The notes below the pieces were generated by a model that made no database searches, had not been told where the DNA came from, and was given only the letters and a program-made list of their open reading frames with translations. DNA of 23,698 nucleotides from Prevotella sp. UBA746 (lineage in GTDB: Bacteria > Bacteroidota > Bacteroidia > Bacteroidales > Bacteroidaceae), in the NCBI GenBank assembly GCA_002298545.1, contig DBKQ01000012.1, forward strand, positions 1 through 23,698. The letters are read 5' to 3'. The translations under genes were made by a program, and so were the position numbers. Each line of letters starts with the position of its first letter. The first letter of the stretch is position 1. Shown here one piece after another: positions 6,817 to 16,600 of the stretch.

Positions 6817-9162
6817 TTACTTAGCCATTTCCTTGATATATACGTCGCGCTTCGGGAACGGCATTTCGATGTCGTTGGCGTTGAGCGTGTTGTAGATACA
6901 TTCCGTAATCTGGCTCTCGGTGGCAACCTGCTTCGTAACGTCCACCCAGCAAACAAACTTGAAGTTGATGCTGTTGTCGCCAAATTCGGTGAAAAGCACG
7001 CTCATAGGCTTCTTCTTGTCGATATAAGGAATCTTGAGCTTCTCTACTGCCTCGATAATAACCTTGCGCAGTTGTTCCACATTGGTACCGTAGCCAACGC
7101 CGAAATTCACAACAGAGAGTTCGAAACCATGGTTGCGCGTCAGGTTCTTGTAGTTCTTCGTGAAGAGCTGCGAGTTTTGGAAGGCGATGATAGAGCCGTC
7201 GGTAGCCTCGATCATTGTACTGGTGTAGCTGATGCTGCTCACCTTTCCGCGGGTGCCGTCGCACTCAATCCAGTCGCCGATATTGATACGTCCTGCCATA
7301 AGCGAAATACCATAGTAGATATTCTCCAGAATGTCTTTCGATGCGAAACCGACACCAGTGGAGAGACCTCCCGATACGACAACGAGCCATGTGTTGCTCA
7401 CGTTGAGGATGGCAAGGCTCACGAGTAGCCATATTCCCCACACCAAAACCTGAATGACGTTCTTGCCCATCACGTTGCGACTTGCCGCCGTGCGTGAGTC
7501 CTTTGCATTGAAATGCAGCTGCATGAAGGCTATGGAAGTGGAGCAGATGTAGTTGAAGATGAACCACAGGGCAGTAACCGTGATAATCGACTGAATGTTC
7601 ACGCTGAAGTTGCTCACGTCGATGAAGCGCTTGGAGAGCAGTCGAGCCACCATCTCGCTCAGGTTGAACACGTCGGCAGCCCAGTATATAGAGATGAGTA
7701 TAGAGGCGATGCCCATCAGCGGCAGACCGGTTTTCAGCAAGAAATGATAAATCCAGGTCTTGTTGATTGGCTTCTCTTCAAGATGATGCTTGGCGGCATA
7801 TTTAGCCATCCATTCAGCAATGCAATTGATGGTAAGGATGCACGTGAGCTGCATAATCCACCAGATGAGCAACTGTACGCTGAACAGTGTATATCCTATC
7901 CAGGCGCATACGAGACTCACTACGAAGACAGCAAGCGATAGATAGGTAAAGACCATATCCGAGCGTGGAATCTTCTCGTTGTGGCGTGTGATTACGTTCC
8001 ATTGCCACAGAGTGGCAAGCAGAAGGATAGGAGGGAAGATAAGGTTTACCAAATCATTAGGCACGAGCACGATGCGGAAGGCAATGACGATAAATCCCAC
8101 CGTGATGAGTGGCGAATAAATGCGGAAGGCACTCTTGATCTGTTTGCCGCCAACGCGCAGTAGCAATGAGATAAGGATAACGCCCAGCAGCCATGCGTAT
8201 TCCACGAGCAGGTTGCTCGCCATGGTGATAAAGTTCTGGTTTACTGTACCCCTAATAATACCTATTATAATAGCGAATGTCAGCGTTGTCGTTGCCATAA
8301 TGATGCACGGGCGTTTGAGCATGAACTGCTCCGTACGGAATTTTTTTGGCATCAGGTAGCGAATGGCGAGGAGATTCAGGATAACGGAAAGTATTCCGTA
8401 GAAGAGGATGGTGAGGAATAGTCCCACAATCATCCTTGCATCCCATTGCGAGTGGAGCTTTTTCGAAGTGTGGTATTTGCCGTTCATCGTCTCGGCAGTC
8501 TTCGTAACCTGTGTGCCCAGATTGGCAAGAATACTGAAATAGTTGTCGCCGCCGTTGCTGAAGATGCTGTTTTGAATCTCGTTGTAGCGGTTGTTTGCAT
8601 AATCGTTGAGCCCCTTCAGATGATGCTCCGTCATGTCGTAATACTTGATGTAGTCTTGCAGCATAGCCTTGTTCTCCACCATGTTGTTGCGTATGCAGAC
8701 GGCAAGCGTGAGACAGACGTTGCGGTCAATCTTGGCCTTTGGGCTCAATGTAATCTCGGGCATGCGCTGCAGGGAGTTTACCAGACTGTCGTATCGGGCT
8801 ATCTCACCGTTAATCTGTGTGATGTAAGAGCGGAATGGCAGAGAGCTCTGCTTGAAATTCTGAAACTGGTCGGTTGCCTCATGACAGGCGTATGCCAAGT
8901 CGAACACGTAGTCAGGCTTTTGCGAATAGAGCATCAGGGCATTCTGGTTGCTCTTCGAGAGAATAGAAAACAGGTTTTTCTTCACTTTGTCGCTGCTGTT
9001 CTTGAAGAGCAACTGTCGCCTTTTCTGTTCCTGGTGGAAGGTGGTCAGCTCGTTTCTCAACACAGACAGTGTGTTGTTTAAGTCCTTCTCCTTCAATACT
9101 GCATTTGCCGGAATAGCAAGCAGAAGGGTTAGCAGATAGAGTATAAATAGTCTTTTTTTCAT
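6817..9162 (-). CDS. MscS-family mechanosensitive ion channel, long form (781 aa)
   Basis: The ATG at 9162 is chosen because it gives a clear signal peptide (MKKRLFILYLLTLLLAIPANA) and lies about 20 nt after a promoter box. The frame extends 67 codons further upstream, but that part would overlap the divergent gene. Order of parts: signal peptide; an N-terminal periplasmic, helical/coiled-coil domain of about 240 residues; roughly ten hydrophobic membrane segments; then the MscS core. The core includes the pore-lining, glycine/alanine-rich helix with GGLSTGVGFASKDILENI. The beta domain reads INIGDWIECDGTRGKVSSI, then IIAFQNSQLF, and a C-terminal alpha/beta domain follows. Such channels release solutes on hypo-osmotic shock; the large periplasmic and membrane additions resemble MscM/MscK-type members. 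It is transcribed alone. Confidence 0.88.
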   Translation of the reverse strand: MKKRLFILYLLTLLLAIPANAVLKEKDLNNTLSVLRNELTTFHQEQKRRQLLFKNSSDKVKKNLFSILSKSNQNALMLYSQKPDYVFDLAYACHEATDQFQNFKQSSLPFRSYITQINGEIARYDSLVNSLQRMPEITLSPKAKIDRNVCLTLAVCIRNNMVENKAMLQDYIKYYDMTEHHLKGLNDYANNRYNEIQNSIFSNGGDNYFSILANLGTQVTKTAETMNGKYHTSKKLHSQWDARMIVGLFLTILFYGILSVILNLLAIRYLMPKKFRTEQFMLKRPCIIMATTTLTFAIIIGIIRGTVNQNFITMASNLLVEYAWLLGVILISLLLRVGGKQIKSAFRIYSPLITVGFIVIAFRIVLVPNDLVNLIFPPILLLATLWQWNVITRHNEKIPRSDMVFTYLSLAVFVVSLVCAWIGYTLFSVQLLIWWIMQLTCILTINCIAEWMAKYAAKHHLEEKPINKTWIYHFLLKTGLPLMGIASILISIYWAADVFNLSEMVARLLSKRFIDVSNFSVNIQSIITVTALWFIFNYICSTSIAFMQLHFNAKDSRTAASRNVMGKNVIQVLVWGIWLLVSLAILNVSNTWLVVVSGGLSTGVGFASKDILENIYYGISLMAGRINIGDWIECDGTRGKVSSISYTSTMIEATDGSIIAFQNSQLFTKNYKNLTRNHGFELSVVNFGVGYGTNVEQLRKVIIEAVEKLKIPYIDKKKPMSVLFTEFGDNSINFKFVCWVDVTKQVATESQITECIYNTLNANDIEMPFPKRDVYIKEMAK

Positions 9163-9183
9163 ATCAGAATTGTATTTTAGGTG

Positions 9184-9191
9184 CAAATTTA
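9184..9191 (-). promoter_or_regulatory. -7 box for the mscS-family gene
   Basis: The minus strand reads TAAATTTG, fitting TAnnTTTG, 21 nt upstream of the chosen ATG at 9162. This supports that start over the longer frame. It is divergent from the kinase promoter about 25 bp away, so the two genes share a compact control region. Confidence 0.5.
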
Positions 9192-9213
9192 CAATTTTAT
9201 CATCTATATTCCT

Positions 9214-9221
9214 TACTTTTG
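9214..9221 (+). promoter_or_regulatory. -7 box for the BadF/BadG-type kinase gene
   Basis: TACTTTTG on the plus strand fits TAnnTTTG, with a T-rich stretch about 20 bp upstream as a possible -33 element. The ATG at 9251 follows 29 nt later, in a leader of AAAAATAAACTGAATATC type. Confidence 0.5.
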
Positions 9222-9250
9222 CCGTAAAAATAAACTGAATATCTTTGAAA

Positions 9251-10129
9251 ATGCTTGAAGAAAAAAACAAAGCAGCCTCTGTTGGTCTTGTTGTCGACAG
9301 TGGCAGCACGAAGACAGACTGGTGTGTGTGTATTGACGGCAAACAGGTGTGCCGCTGCACCACTCAGGGTATAAATCCTTTTCATCAGTCGGATGACTAT
9401 ATATATAATATAATAGGTGAAGAACTGAAACCCAAACTAAAGGCAACCTTTACGAGCCTGAATCTTGGAGAACCTTCCGTTCGGTCAATCCGTTTTTATG
9501 GAGCAGGTTGCCGGGGAGCCGCCATAGAGGGCTTGAGGAAAATTCTGCAGTCTGCTTTTCCCGAAGTGACAGAAATAGAAGTGGGGAGCGACCTGCTTGC
9601 TGCTGCACATGCCGTGTGTGGAAGTGAGGAGGGTATAGCCTGCATCCTTGGCACAGGGGCTAATTCGGGACTCTACGATGGCAAGACGATAATTGCCAAT
9701 GTTTCTCCACTCGGCTATATTCTTGGCGACGAGGGCAGCGGTGCCGTGCTCGGCAAACTTTTCATCAACGGACTTTTCAAGGGCGATGTTCCTTCAACAA
9801 TAAGGGAGGAGTTTTTGGAAACTACCGGTCAGACTCTCGACGACATCATTCGCCGCGTCTATCGCGAACCTATGGCAAACCGTTATCTTGCGTCCTTATC
9901 TCCGTTTATCCGCAGTCATATAGACTGCCGGGAGGTTAGGGATATAGTGGTGCGTAATTTTGTGGATTTCTTCAGATTAAATGTAGACCATTATGGGCAC
10001 AAGGATTTGGCGATAGGAGCTGTGGGTAGTGTGGCTTATTATTACAGAGACGAGCTGAATGAGGCTGCCAGGCTTTGCGGATACAAAATGGGGAAGATAG
10101 TAAAATCTCCATTTGAGTTTGAAGGTTAG
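9251..10129 (+). CDS. BadF/BadG/BcrA/BcrD-family ATPase, N-acetylglucosamine kinase-like
   Basis: The ATG at 9251 (MLEEKNKAASVG) is preferred over an in-frame TTG at 9245. The 292-aa product has the ASKHA fold signatures: the phosphate-1 loop VVDSGSTKTDW at residues 14-24, the LGTGANSG loop at about 133-140, and GDEGSGA at about 159-165. The set and the length match bacterial homologues of eukaryotic N-acetylglucosamine kinase rather than the larger CoA-reductase activators, which carry iron-sulfur cysteines. It probably phosphorylates an amino sugar such as GlcNAc or a cell-wall-derived sugar in the cytoplasm, but no murQ-like etherase is adjacent to support recycling. The gene stands alone, divergent from the channel gene. 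Confidence 0.82.
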   Translation: MLEEKNKAASVGLVVDSGSTKTDWCVCIDGKQVCRCTTQGINPFHQSDDYIYNIIGEELKPKLKATFTSLNLGEPSVRSIRFYGAGCRGAAIEGLRKILQSAFPEVTEIEVGSDLLAAAHAVCGSEEGIACILGTGANSGLYDGKTIIANVSPLGYILGDEGSGAVLGKLFINGLFKGDVPSTIREEFLETTGQTLDDIIRRVYREPMANRYLASLSPFIRSHIDCREVRDIVVRNFVDFFRLNVDHYGHKDLAIGAVGSVAYYYRDELNEAARLCGYKMGKIVKSPFEFEG

Positions 10130-10267
10130 AGATATGTAGTTTAGAGTAGGTAGGCCTTTGAACAATTAGAATTTTAGATTCAAGTATTTTCTCATGAATA
10201 TAGGTGGAATAGTTGGTTTTTACCCCTTCTGCGTATAATTTTCCCCTCATCACTACGTTTATACCCA

Positions 10268-10275
10268 TAATTTTG
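10268..10275 (+). promoter_or_regulatory. Probable -7 box for the GH3 gene
   Basis: TAATTTTG fits TAnnTTTG and is the best match in the 234-bp gap before the GH3 gene. It implies an 80-90 nt leader ending in an A-rich, AACTAACCTATAAAG-type sequence. A weak TGACG/CGTCA inverted pair lies in the leader. The rest of the gap shows nothing recognisable. Confidence 0.4.
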
Positions 10276-10363
10276 CAGGGCAATTATGCGATTGACGGTA
10301 ATCGTCAGACAAACTGAAAAAATATGATTTCGAGAATAATATTTTAACTAACCTATAAAGTTT

Positions 10364-13300
10364 ATGAGGAAAAAGTACATTATGTTTTCTGCGGCTTTTG
10401 CCGCATTGACAGCAACGGCTCAGACAACCCACCCGTGGATGGATACGAGCAAAAGTTTTCGCGAAAGGGCAGAACTGCTCTGTAAGGAACTAACGCTGAG
10501 AGAAAAAGTAGACCAGCTCGGCAATAACGTGAGTGAGCCGATAAAGAGAAACGGCAAAGTTATATTGCCATCTTACCAGTATTGGAACGAGGCGCTGCAC
10601 GGAGTGGCACGTTCCGGCGCAGCCACAAGTTTTCCGGAGTCAAAGGGAATGTCGGCAACATGGGACGAGATGCTTGTCCGTGCATGTGCCGAAGCAATAA
10701 GCGACGAGGCACGCATCTATCACGAAACAAAGGGCAAGGGACTAAACTACTGGTCGCCGACAATTAATATGGCTCGCGACCCGCGATGGGGCAGAGAAGA
10801 AGAAAACTACGGCGAAGACCCACTGCTCGCCGGACGCCTTGCCGTGGAATTCATCAAGGGATTCCAGGGCGAGATAACTCCGACGACACCTTATTATAAA
10901 CTCGTGGCATGTGCCAAGCATTTCGCAGCCAACAACTATGAGCAGGGCAGACAGTCTACCACCTCTTTCGTTTCGGAGAAAAACATGCGTGAGTATTATC
11001 TTCCTGCATTCGAGATGAGCGTGAGAGAAGGAGGCGTAAAGAGCTTGATGGCAGCATATAACGCCTTCTCAATAGACCCTACGGAACTCGATGCCAATAA
11101 TCAGGGAGCAAATAAGGCACACGGCGGACTGCCATGCTGTGCCAACAAGATGTTGCTCACCGACATACTGCGCAAGGAGTGGGGATTCAACGGATACGTA
11201 ACCTCAGACTGTGCCGGACTGTCGTGTGTGCACCGCGCAGTGAAGCATAAGTATTTTGGCGACTATACAGCCGGAACCATTGCCGACGGAACAGATTTCA
11301 ATACCATTCATTCTCCATACGCCAATTCTACCGACGAGGAACAGATAATGGAGGCAAGGACGGCAACCATCGCCCTGCAGGCTGGTACCGACACCAACTG
11401 TGAGTTCATGAACCGCTCATCAGTGTTGCAGCGCGCTGCGATGAACGCAACGAATGCTGATTTCCAGGCAAAGGAAACGGCAGCGCCTAACGGAAAGAAA
11501 TATATCGGACTAACAGAGGCAGACATCGATACGGCTGTGGTTCGCGTGCTCGAAACACGCTTTGCCCTCGGAGAGTTCGACGGATATAAATACCCCGTGA
11601 ACAATACCCTTGAGAGCGAGGCAAATCAGACTCTCGCCCTTAAAGCGGCACAGGAAAGTATGACGCTGCTCAAAAACGATGCGCCGCAAGGAAGCAACAC
11701 TCCGCTCTTGCCAATAACGGCAGACAAGAAAGTGGCACTCATTGGTCCGTATGCCAATGCCATCATGCTGGGCGACTATAGCGGAACGCCAACCTATACG
11801 ACCACTCCATATGAGGCTTTCTCAAAGAAACTAAATTTCCACTTAATGACAGTTCGCACTGGAAAGACACCTGCCGTGCCTTTTGATGAGGCTGTGGTGA
11901 GCAAGCGCGGAGCTGCAAACAACGACAAGGGAGCCGGAGTGCTCGAGAATACTTCACCGGGCGACATCTTCCTTTACCGCGACGTGAACTTCGGAGAGAA
12001 GGGATGCACCAACTTCGAGATGGCATGCGGGGCGAAGAATACAGGCGTAGGCTCCGTAAGCTTCTGTCTCGACGACAAGGATGCAGAGCCTTTCCTGACA
12101 GTGGAAAACCAAAACACAGGTTCTTGGAGCAAGTATGCCACAATTACGGCATCGGTGGACCCATCTGTGGTGAAGGGAAAACACGACCTTTATGTAAAGA
12201 TGAACGGACAGCAGAGCTATGTGGGCAACTATAAGTATTTCAACTTCTGGAACCCCGACGAGGTGCAGATTCCGGCAGAAGAAATACAGGGACCGCTCTA
12301 TCTTTGCACTACATCATCATCGGTGAACGAGAAAGCTTCGGAGGATATGATAGCGCGTGCCGTGGAAGTGGCAAAACGTGCTGATGTCGTAATCTTCCTT
12401 GGCGGAACAAACTTCGAGAAGCCCGACGACCATGCCACAGGAACGGAGAGCCATGACCGTTGGCTGCTCACTCTCCCTGGAAACCAAGAAGATGTGTTGA
12501 AGGCTCTGTATGCTGTGAACAAAAACACGGTGCTGGTGCTCGAAAGCGGTTCGTCGCTTGATATAAAATGGGCGAAGGAGAATATTCCGGCAATTATGGA
12601 GGCATGGTATGGCGGACAGGCACAGGGACAGGCTATCTGTGATGCTATTTATGGCGACATAAATCCGTCTGGAAAACTTACTTCCACATGGTACAACAGT
12701 ATCAGCGAACTGCCACAGGAGAGCAGTTCGGCACAGAATGCATCGGTGTACGGCAGAAAGGGAATGATGGAATACAATATCGACGAGTGGGGCTACACTT
12801 ATATGTATTATGGTAAGGGCGAAAAAAATCCTTGTCAGGCAGAAAAGCCGATGTATCCTTTCGGTTACGGACTCTCATACACTACGTTCGACTATTCCAA
12901 CATGCAACTCTCGGCTTCGTCGATAAAGAAGGGGGAAAATGTAAACGTTACTGCAAACATAAAGAACACTGGCTCCCGCGACGGAGCAGAAATCGTGCAA
13001 CTCTATGCCAATTTCAACGGTGATTCTCATTACGGCAAGAACGGAAACATGAGGCGCAAGCTCGTAGGCTTTGCAAGAGTAGAGCTGAAGGCTGGAGAGA
13101 CGAAGGCGGTAACGGTTCCTGTGGATTATCAAGAATTAAGCTATTTCGATACAACCTCTCACCAATATAAAGTAGCAGGTGGAACAATTACACTTGAACT
13201 CGCCGCTTCGAGTGAGGATATACGCTTGACCAAGGATTTGACAGCCGAGGCTGGAGTTGCAAAGGAAACATATATCTCGGAGAATGCCTCTTCGATAGAA

Positions 13301-13441
13301 AGAGTATCAAGTTCTGCTTCTCTGAACAAGAATGATCAGGTCTTCACTGTCATGGGAGCCTACATCTGTTCGGCAGAAGACTTCGACAGACTTGCTTCCG
13401 GAATTTATGTGGTAAACGGGAAGAAGTATATTAGAAAATAG
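10364..13441 (+). CDS. Secreted GH3 beta-xylosidase/beta-glucosidase with inserted CBM6-like module
   Basis: This 1025-aa protein starts with a signal peptide (MRKKYIMFSAAFAALTATAQ) that has no lipobox. The GH3 N-terminal barrel spans about residues 30-410 and includes NMARDPRWGR and the KHFAANN substrate-binding segment at 185-191. D282 in GYVTSDCAG is the expected nucleophile. The second GH3 domain is interrupted at about 533-632 by a beta-sandwich-like insert ending YFNFW, as in CBM6 or PA14 modules. It then resumes with GTESHDRWLLTLPGNQ, where E695 is a candidate acid/base. A fibronectin III-like domain covers about 850-960. The tail ends ASGIYVVNGKKYIRK, similar to short Prevotella C-terminal sorting-like tails. 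Architecture and neighbours favour xylan or other plant hemicellulose breakdown; exact sugar specificity cannot be read from sequence. It ends at a strong terminator. Confidence 0.88.
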   Translation: MRKKYIMFSAAFAALTATAQTTHPWMDTSKSFRERAELLCKELTLREKVDQLGNNVSEPIKRNGKVILPSYQYWNEALHGVARSGAATSFPESKGMSATWDEMLVRACAEAISDEARIYHETKGKGLNYWSPTINMARDPRWGREEENYGEDPLLAGRLAVEFIKGFQGEITPTTPYYKLVACAKHFAANNYEQGRQSTTSFVSEKNMREYYLPAFEMSVREGGVKSLMAAYNAFSIDPTELDANNQGANKAHGGLPCCANKMLLTDILRKEWGFNGYVTSDCAGLSCVHRAVKHKYFGDYTAGTIADGTDFNTIHSPYANSTDEEQIMEARTATIALQAGTDTNCEFMNRSSVLQRAAMNATNADFQAKETAAPNGKKYIGLTEADIDTAVVRVLETRFALGEFDGYKYPVNNTLESEANQTLALKAAQESMTLLKNDAPQGSNTPLLPITADKKVALIGPYANAIMLGDYSGTPTYTTTPYEAFSKKLNFHLMTVRTGKTPAVPFDEAVVSKRGAANNDKGAGVLENTSPGDIFLYRDVNFGEKGCTNFEMACGAKNTGVGSVSFCLDDKDAEPFLTVENQNTGSWSKYATITASVDPSVVKGKHDLYVKMNGQQSYVGNYKYFNFWNPDEVQIPAEEIQGPLYLCTTSSSVNEKASEDMIARAVEVAKRADVVIFLGGTNFEKPDDHATGTESHDRWLLTLPGNQEDVLKALYAVNKNTVLVLESGSSLDIKWAKENIPAIMEAWYGGQAQGQAICDAIYGDINPSGKLTSTWYNSISELPQESSSAQNASVYGRKGMMEYNIDEWGYTYMYYGKGEKNPCQAEKPMYPFGYGLSYTTFDYSNMQLSASSIKKGENVNVTANIKNTGSRDGAEIVQLYANFNGDSHYGKNGNMRRKLVGFARVELKAGETKAVTVPVDYQELSYFDTTSHQYKVAGGTITLELAASSEDIRLTKDLTAEAGVAKETYISENASSIERVSSSASLNKNDQVFTVMGAYICSAEDFDRLASGIYVVNGKKYIRK

Positions 13442-13507
13442 GAAATTTCAGTTGTGAAATATATAATCTTTTTTGATTGAAGGAAAATTTTCAAAATTAC
13501 AGATTAG

Positions 13508-13566
13508 AAAAGATACAAAGAAGATAATAATAAATGAAAAATTGTCTTTCTTTGTATCTTTTTTTT
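13508..13566 (+). terminator. Strong intrinsic terminator after the GH3 gene
   Basis: A perfect 15-bp stem, AAAAGATACAAAGAA (13508-13522) with TTCTTTGTATCTTTT (13548-13562), is followed by an unbroken T run to 13566. It separates the GH3 transcript from the regulator gene, whose -7 box follows 12 bp later. The two are therefore likely separate units. Confidence 0.85.
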
Positions 13567-13577
13567 AGTTTTTTTCG

Positions 13578-13585
13578 TATATTTG
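13578..13585 (+). promoter_or_regulatory. -7 box for the sensor-regulator gene
   Basis: TATATTTG fits TAnnTTTG, 38 nt upstream of the ATG at 13624. The T run of the preceding terminator lies at the -33 distance and may double as the upstream element. Confidence 0.5.
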
Positions 13586-13623
13586 CAAGTGCAAATTATC
13601 AATGATTTAACTGATTCAGTATT

Positions 13624-16600
13624 ATGCAAAACATAGGGAAAAGCATCTGTATATTCATGTTGTCTGTCCTCGCATTAGCAGGCTGGGCGCAGCCGTTATG
13701 CAAGGTGCGAACGTTTGGTACTGGAAACGGACTGCCGGCAAGTGTTGTTAGCGGTATTGCCCAAAGCACGGACAATCTCGTATGGCTTGCTACATGGAAC
13801 GGACTGTCGTGTTTTGACGGCTACCGATTCACAACATTCCGCAATATTCCTGGACACGACTCGCAGCTGACGACAAACCATCTGATAAGCGTAATGCCGG
13901 CAACTGACGGCGATTTATGGGTTACGGCCTACTCGGAGGATTTTTATCTCTTCGACAGTCGTAGGTGCCAGTATGTCAATGTGTCGGCAATTATTCAGAA
14001 AAACTTTCGCAGCAAGTTCAGTCTGCGCAAGATTTACCCGTTGGCAAATGGGGATACGTGGATTGTGGGAAAATACAACGACCATTACTATATGCCAAAG
14101 GGCTGCACGGAAAATACCCAGACCATGAGGCAGTTTAAATTGCCAGGCACCCTCAATAAGGTGGTACTTGACAATAGTGGCGACGAATGGTTGTTTTGCG
14201 ACCAGGGGGCTTTCGTTTCTCGGGCAGGAAGCAAACCTGAGAAGGTGTCTTCGCAATGGGTGGATTTTGTAAAGACGATAGGAAAGACCCGTTGGCTTGT
14301 TACCATCGACGGACGGATTCTTGAATTGGCGAAGAACGGGAGGAAGGTAATTGAAAAGACTTCGTTCGGGGTAGAAAAAGTTAGCGAGGTGTTTGTCGTG
14401 AACAAATACCTTCTTGCCTTGGCAACAAACCTTGGAGTTGCCGTTTATGATACGAGAAACGGTAAAAAAACTCTCATCTCTGTTCAGTGGCCAGGCAATC
14501 CGGAAAAGGCTGTAGACCAGATGTTCAAGGATTCTAAAGGCAGACTGTGGTGTTTTAATGACGGTAGTGGAGTGTCTGTTGTTCAGCCAGATATGCAGGT
14601 GTTGCATCTGGCAGCGGAGACAAAGGGCAACGGTATAACAGTTGCCGACAAACCTATTTTCCATGAAGACCTGCGCCACACGGTATGGGTTGCCTCAAAA
14701 GATGGTGCTTTCTCTTATTTCGACGAAGAGGCGAAGCAACTTGTTCCGCAGTCGCTCACATCGGCAGGCTTTCCGGAAAGTGTGATTCCGAGGGCTAAGA
14801 AGGCATTTTCTGACCATCAGGGAAATCTATGGGTGATTTATCCCCACAACCTGTCGCTCGTCAGCTTCAGCTATTCCAATATTTCGCAGATTGACATGGG
14901 AATGAAGAGAGACACTCGCTCAGCGTTGATTGACCATGAAGGAAATATTATTCTCGGTACGGTAGACGGTAACGTGGTGAAGTTTTCTGCCGGAGGTAAA
15001 CTGATAGGCTATCTTACCCCTTCGGGAAACTGGCAAAAGGAGAAATCAACATTTTCTTACCACATCTACTCCTTGTATGAGGATAAGCGCCACAGACTCT
15101 GGATTGGAACAAAGGGCGAGGGCGTATACTGTATTGAAAACGGAAATGTGGTAAGGCTAAAGCACGACGAAACGAATTCGTATACGCTCAATAGCGACGA
15201 TGTTTATGACATTAAGGAGGATACTCACGGCAGGTTACTCGTGGCGGCGTTTGAAGGCGGACTGAATATTTCATCCGGTAGCATGTATTCAGTCGATTTA
15301 AAGGACTTGAAGTTCTATAACTGCAACAATATGCTGAAAGGTTACGTAGGCGACGTGTTCAACAAGGTGAGGAGGATTGAAGTAATGCAAAATGGAGTGG
15401 TACTGCTTTCTACCACTCAGGGACTGCTCACGTATCTCGACAGCTATACATACCCAGATCGTATCAGATTCTATGTTTCACGACATACGAAAAATGATAA
15501 TTCGCTATATAGCAGTGAGGTGATGCAGACACTTGTAGCTCCAGACGGAAAACTGTATGTTGTTACCCTGGGAGGTGGCTTGCAATGTGTTGATGCCGGA
15601 AATCTTTTGCAGGACAATCTTAGGTTCATTCCAGTAGAAGACAAAGACGGAAACGAGCAGATGCAGTCGTTTGCTTCGGGGACGATACAGAGTCTCGTGG
15701 CTGACCGCAGCGGAGGAATATGGGTAATAGGAGAGAGCAGTATTGCTTGTATAAGCAGGAATGGACTGAAGGAATATGGTTCCGACGAGATTGGTGGAGT
15801 AAATATCTCAGAAGCTTTGCCGGCACATTCTGCCGCAACCGACCGTATCGTTATTGCTACGGAGGGTGGAGCAATAACGTTCCTGCCACGCAATATGGAC
15901 AGAAGCAGCTATGCTCCGAATATCGTGTTTACTTCTATACGCTATATGGACAGAGACATGGAACAGCCGATACTGAATGTTCCGGAATTGAAGGTTGACG
16001 TAGACCATAGGTCGTTCTCTATCTTCTTCTCGGCGCTCGACTACAGTTCGCACTCCTCTGTTTCTCCGCTGAGCGAGAACTGTGGCATAAGGTATGCTTA
16101 CAGAATAGACGACGGCGACTGGGTTTATGTGCATCCGGGTAGCAACAGTGTGTCTTTCAATAATTTTCCGGCAGGCTCGCATGTTGTCAGCGTGAGAAGT
16201 ACGAATGGTGACGGTGTTTGGATTGACAATGCCAAGGAACTGAATATTTATGCTGAGCCTACATTCATTGAGAGTTGGTGGGGACGTACCATAATCTGGG
16301 TGCTCATCCTGGGACTGGCTTATTATGCTTTCCGTACCTATATGAGAAAGAGAACTGCTGAGATTGCAGAGGAGGCTACGGAGAAGGCTGATGCAGGGAA
16401 GGTGCGCTATATGCTCAGGAAACCGGAAATAGTGGATGAGGACAAGGCGTTTATGGATAAGCTTTTGGCTTATATAGAGGAACATATCGGAGATGTAGAC
16501 CTAAAGGTCGACGATATGGCTGTGGCTCTCAGTATGGGGCGCAGCACGTTCTATGCAAGGCTAAAGCAAATTGCTGACATGTCGCCGAACGACTTCCTTC

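Noticed and set aside
8446..9081. 211-aa plus-strand ORF opposite the channel gene
   Set aside because: Shadow of the minus-strand mscS-family gene; hydrophobic low-information translation, no domain and no promoter.
9163..9363. Upstream extension of the mscS-family frame by 67 codons
   Set aside because: The extension runs over the divergent promoter boxes and into the kinase gene, while the internal Met gives a clean signal peptide.
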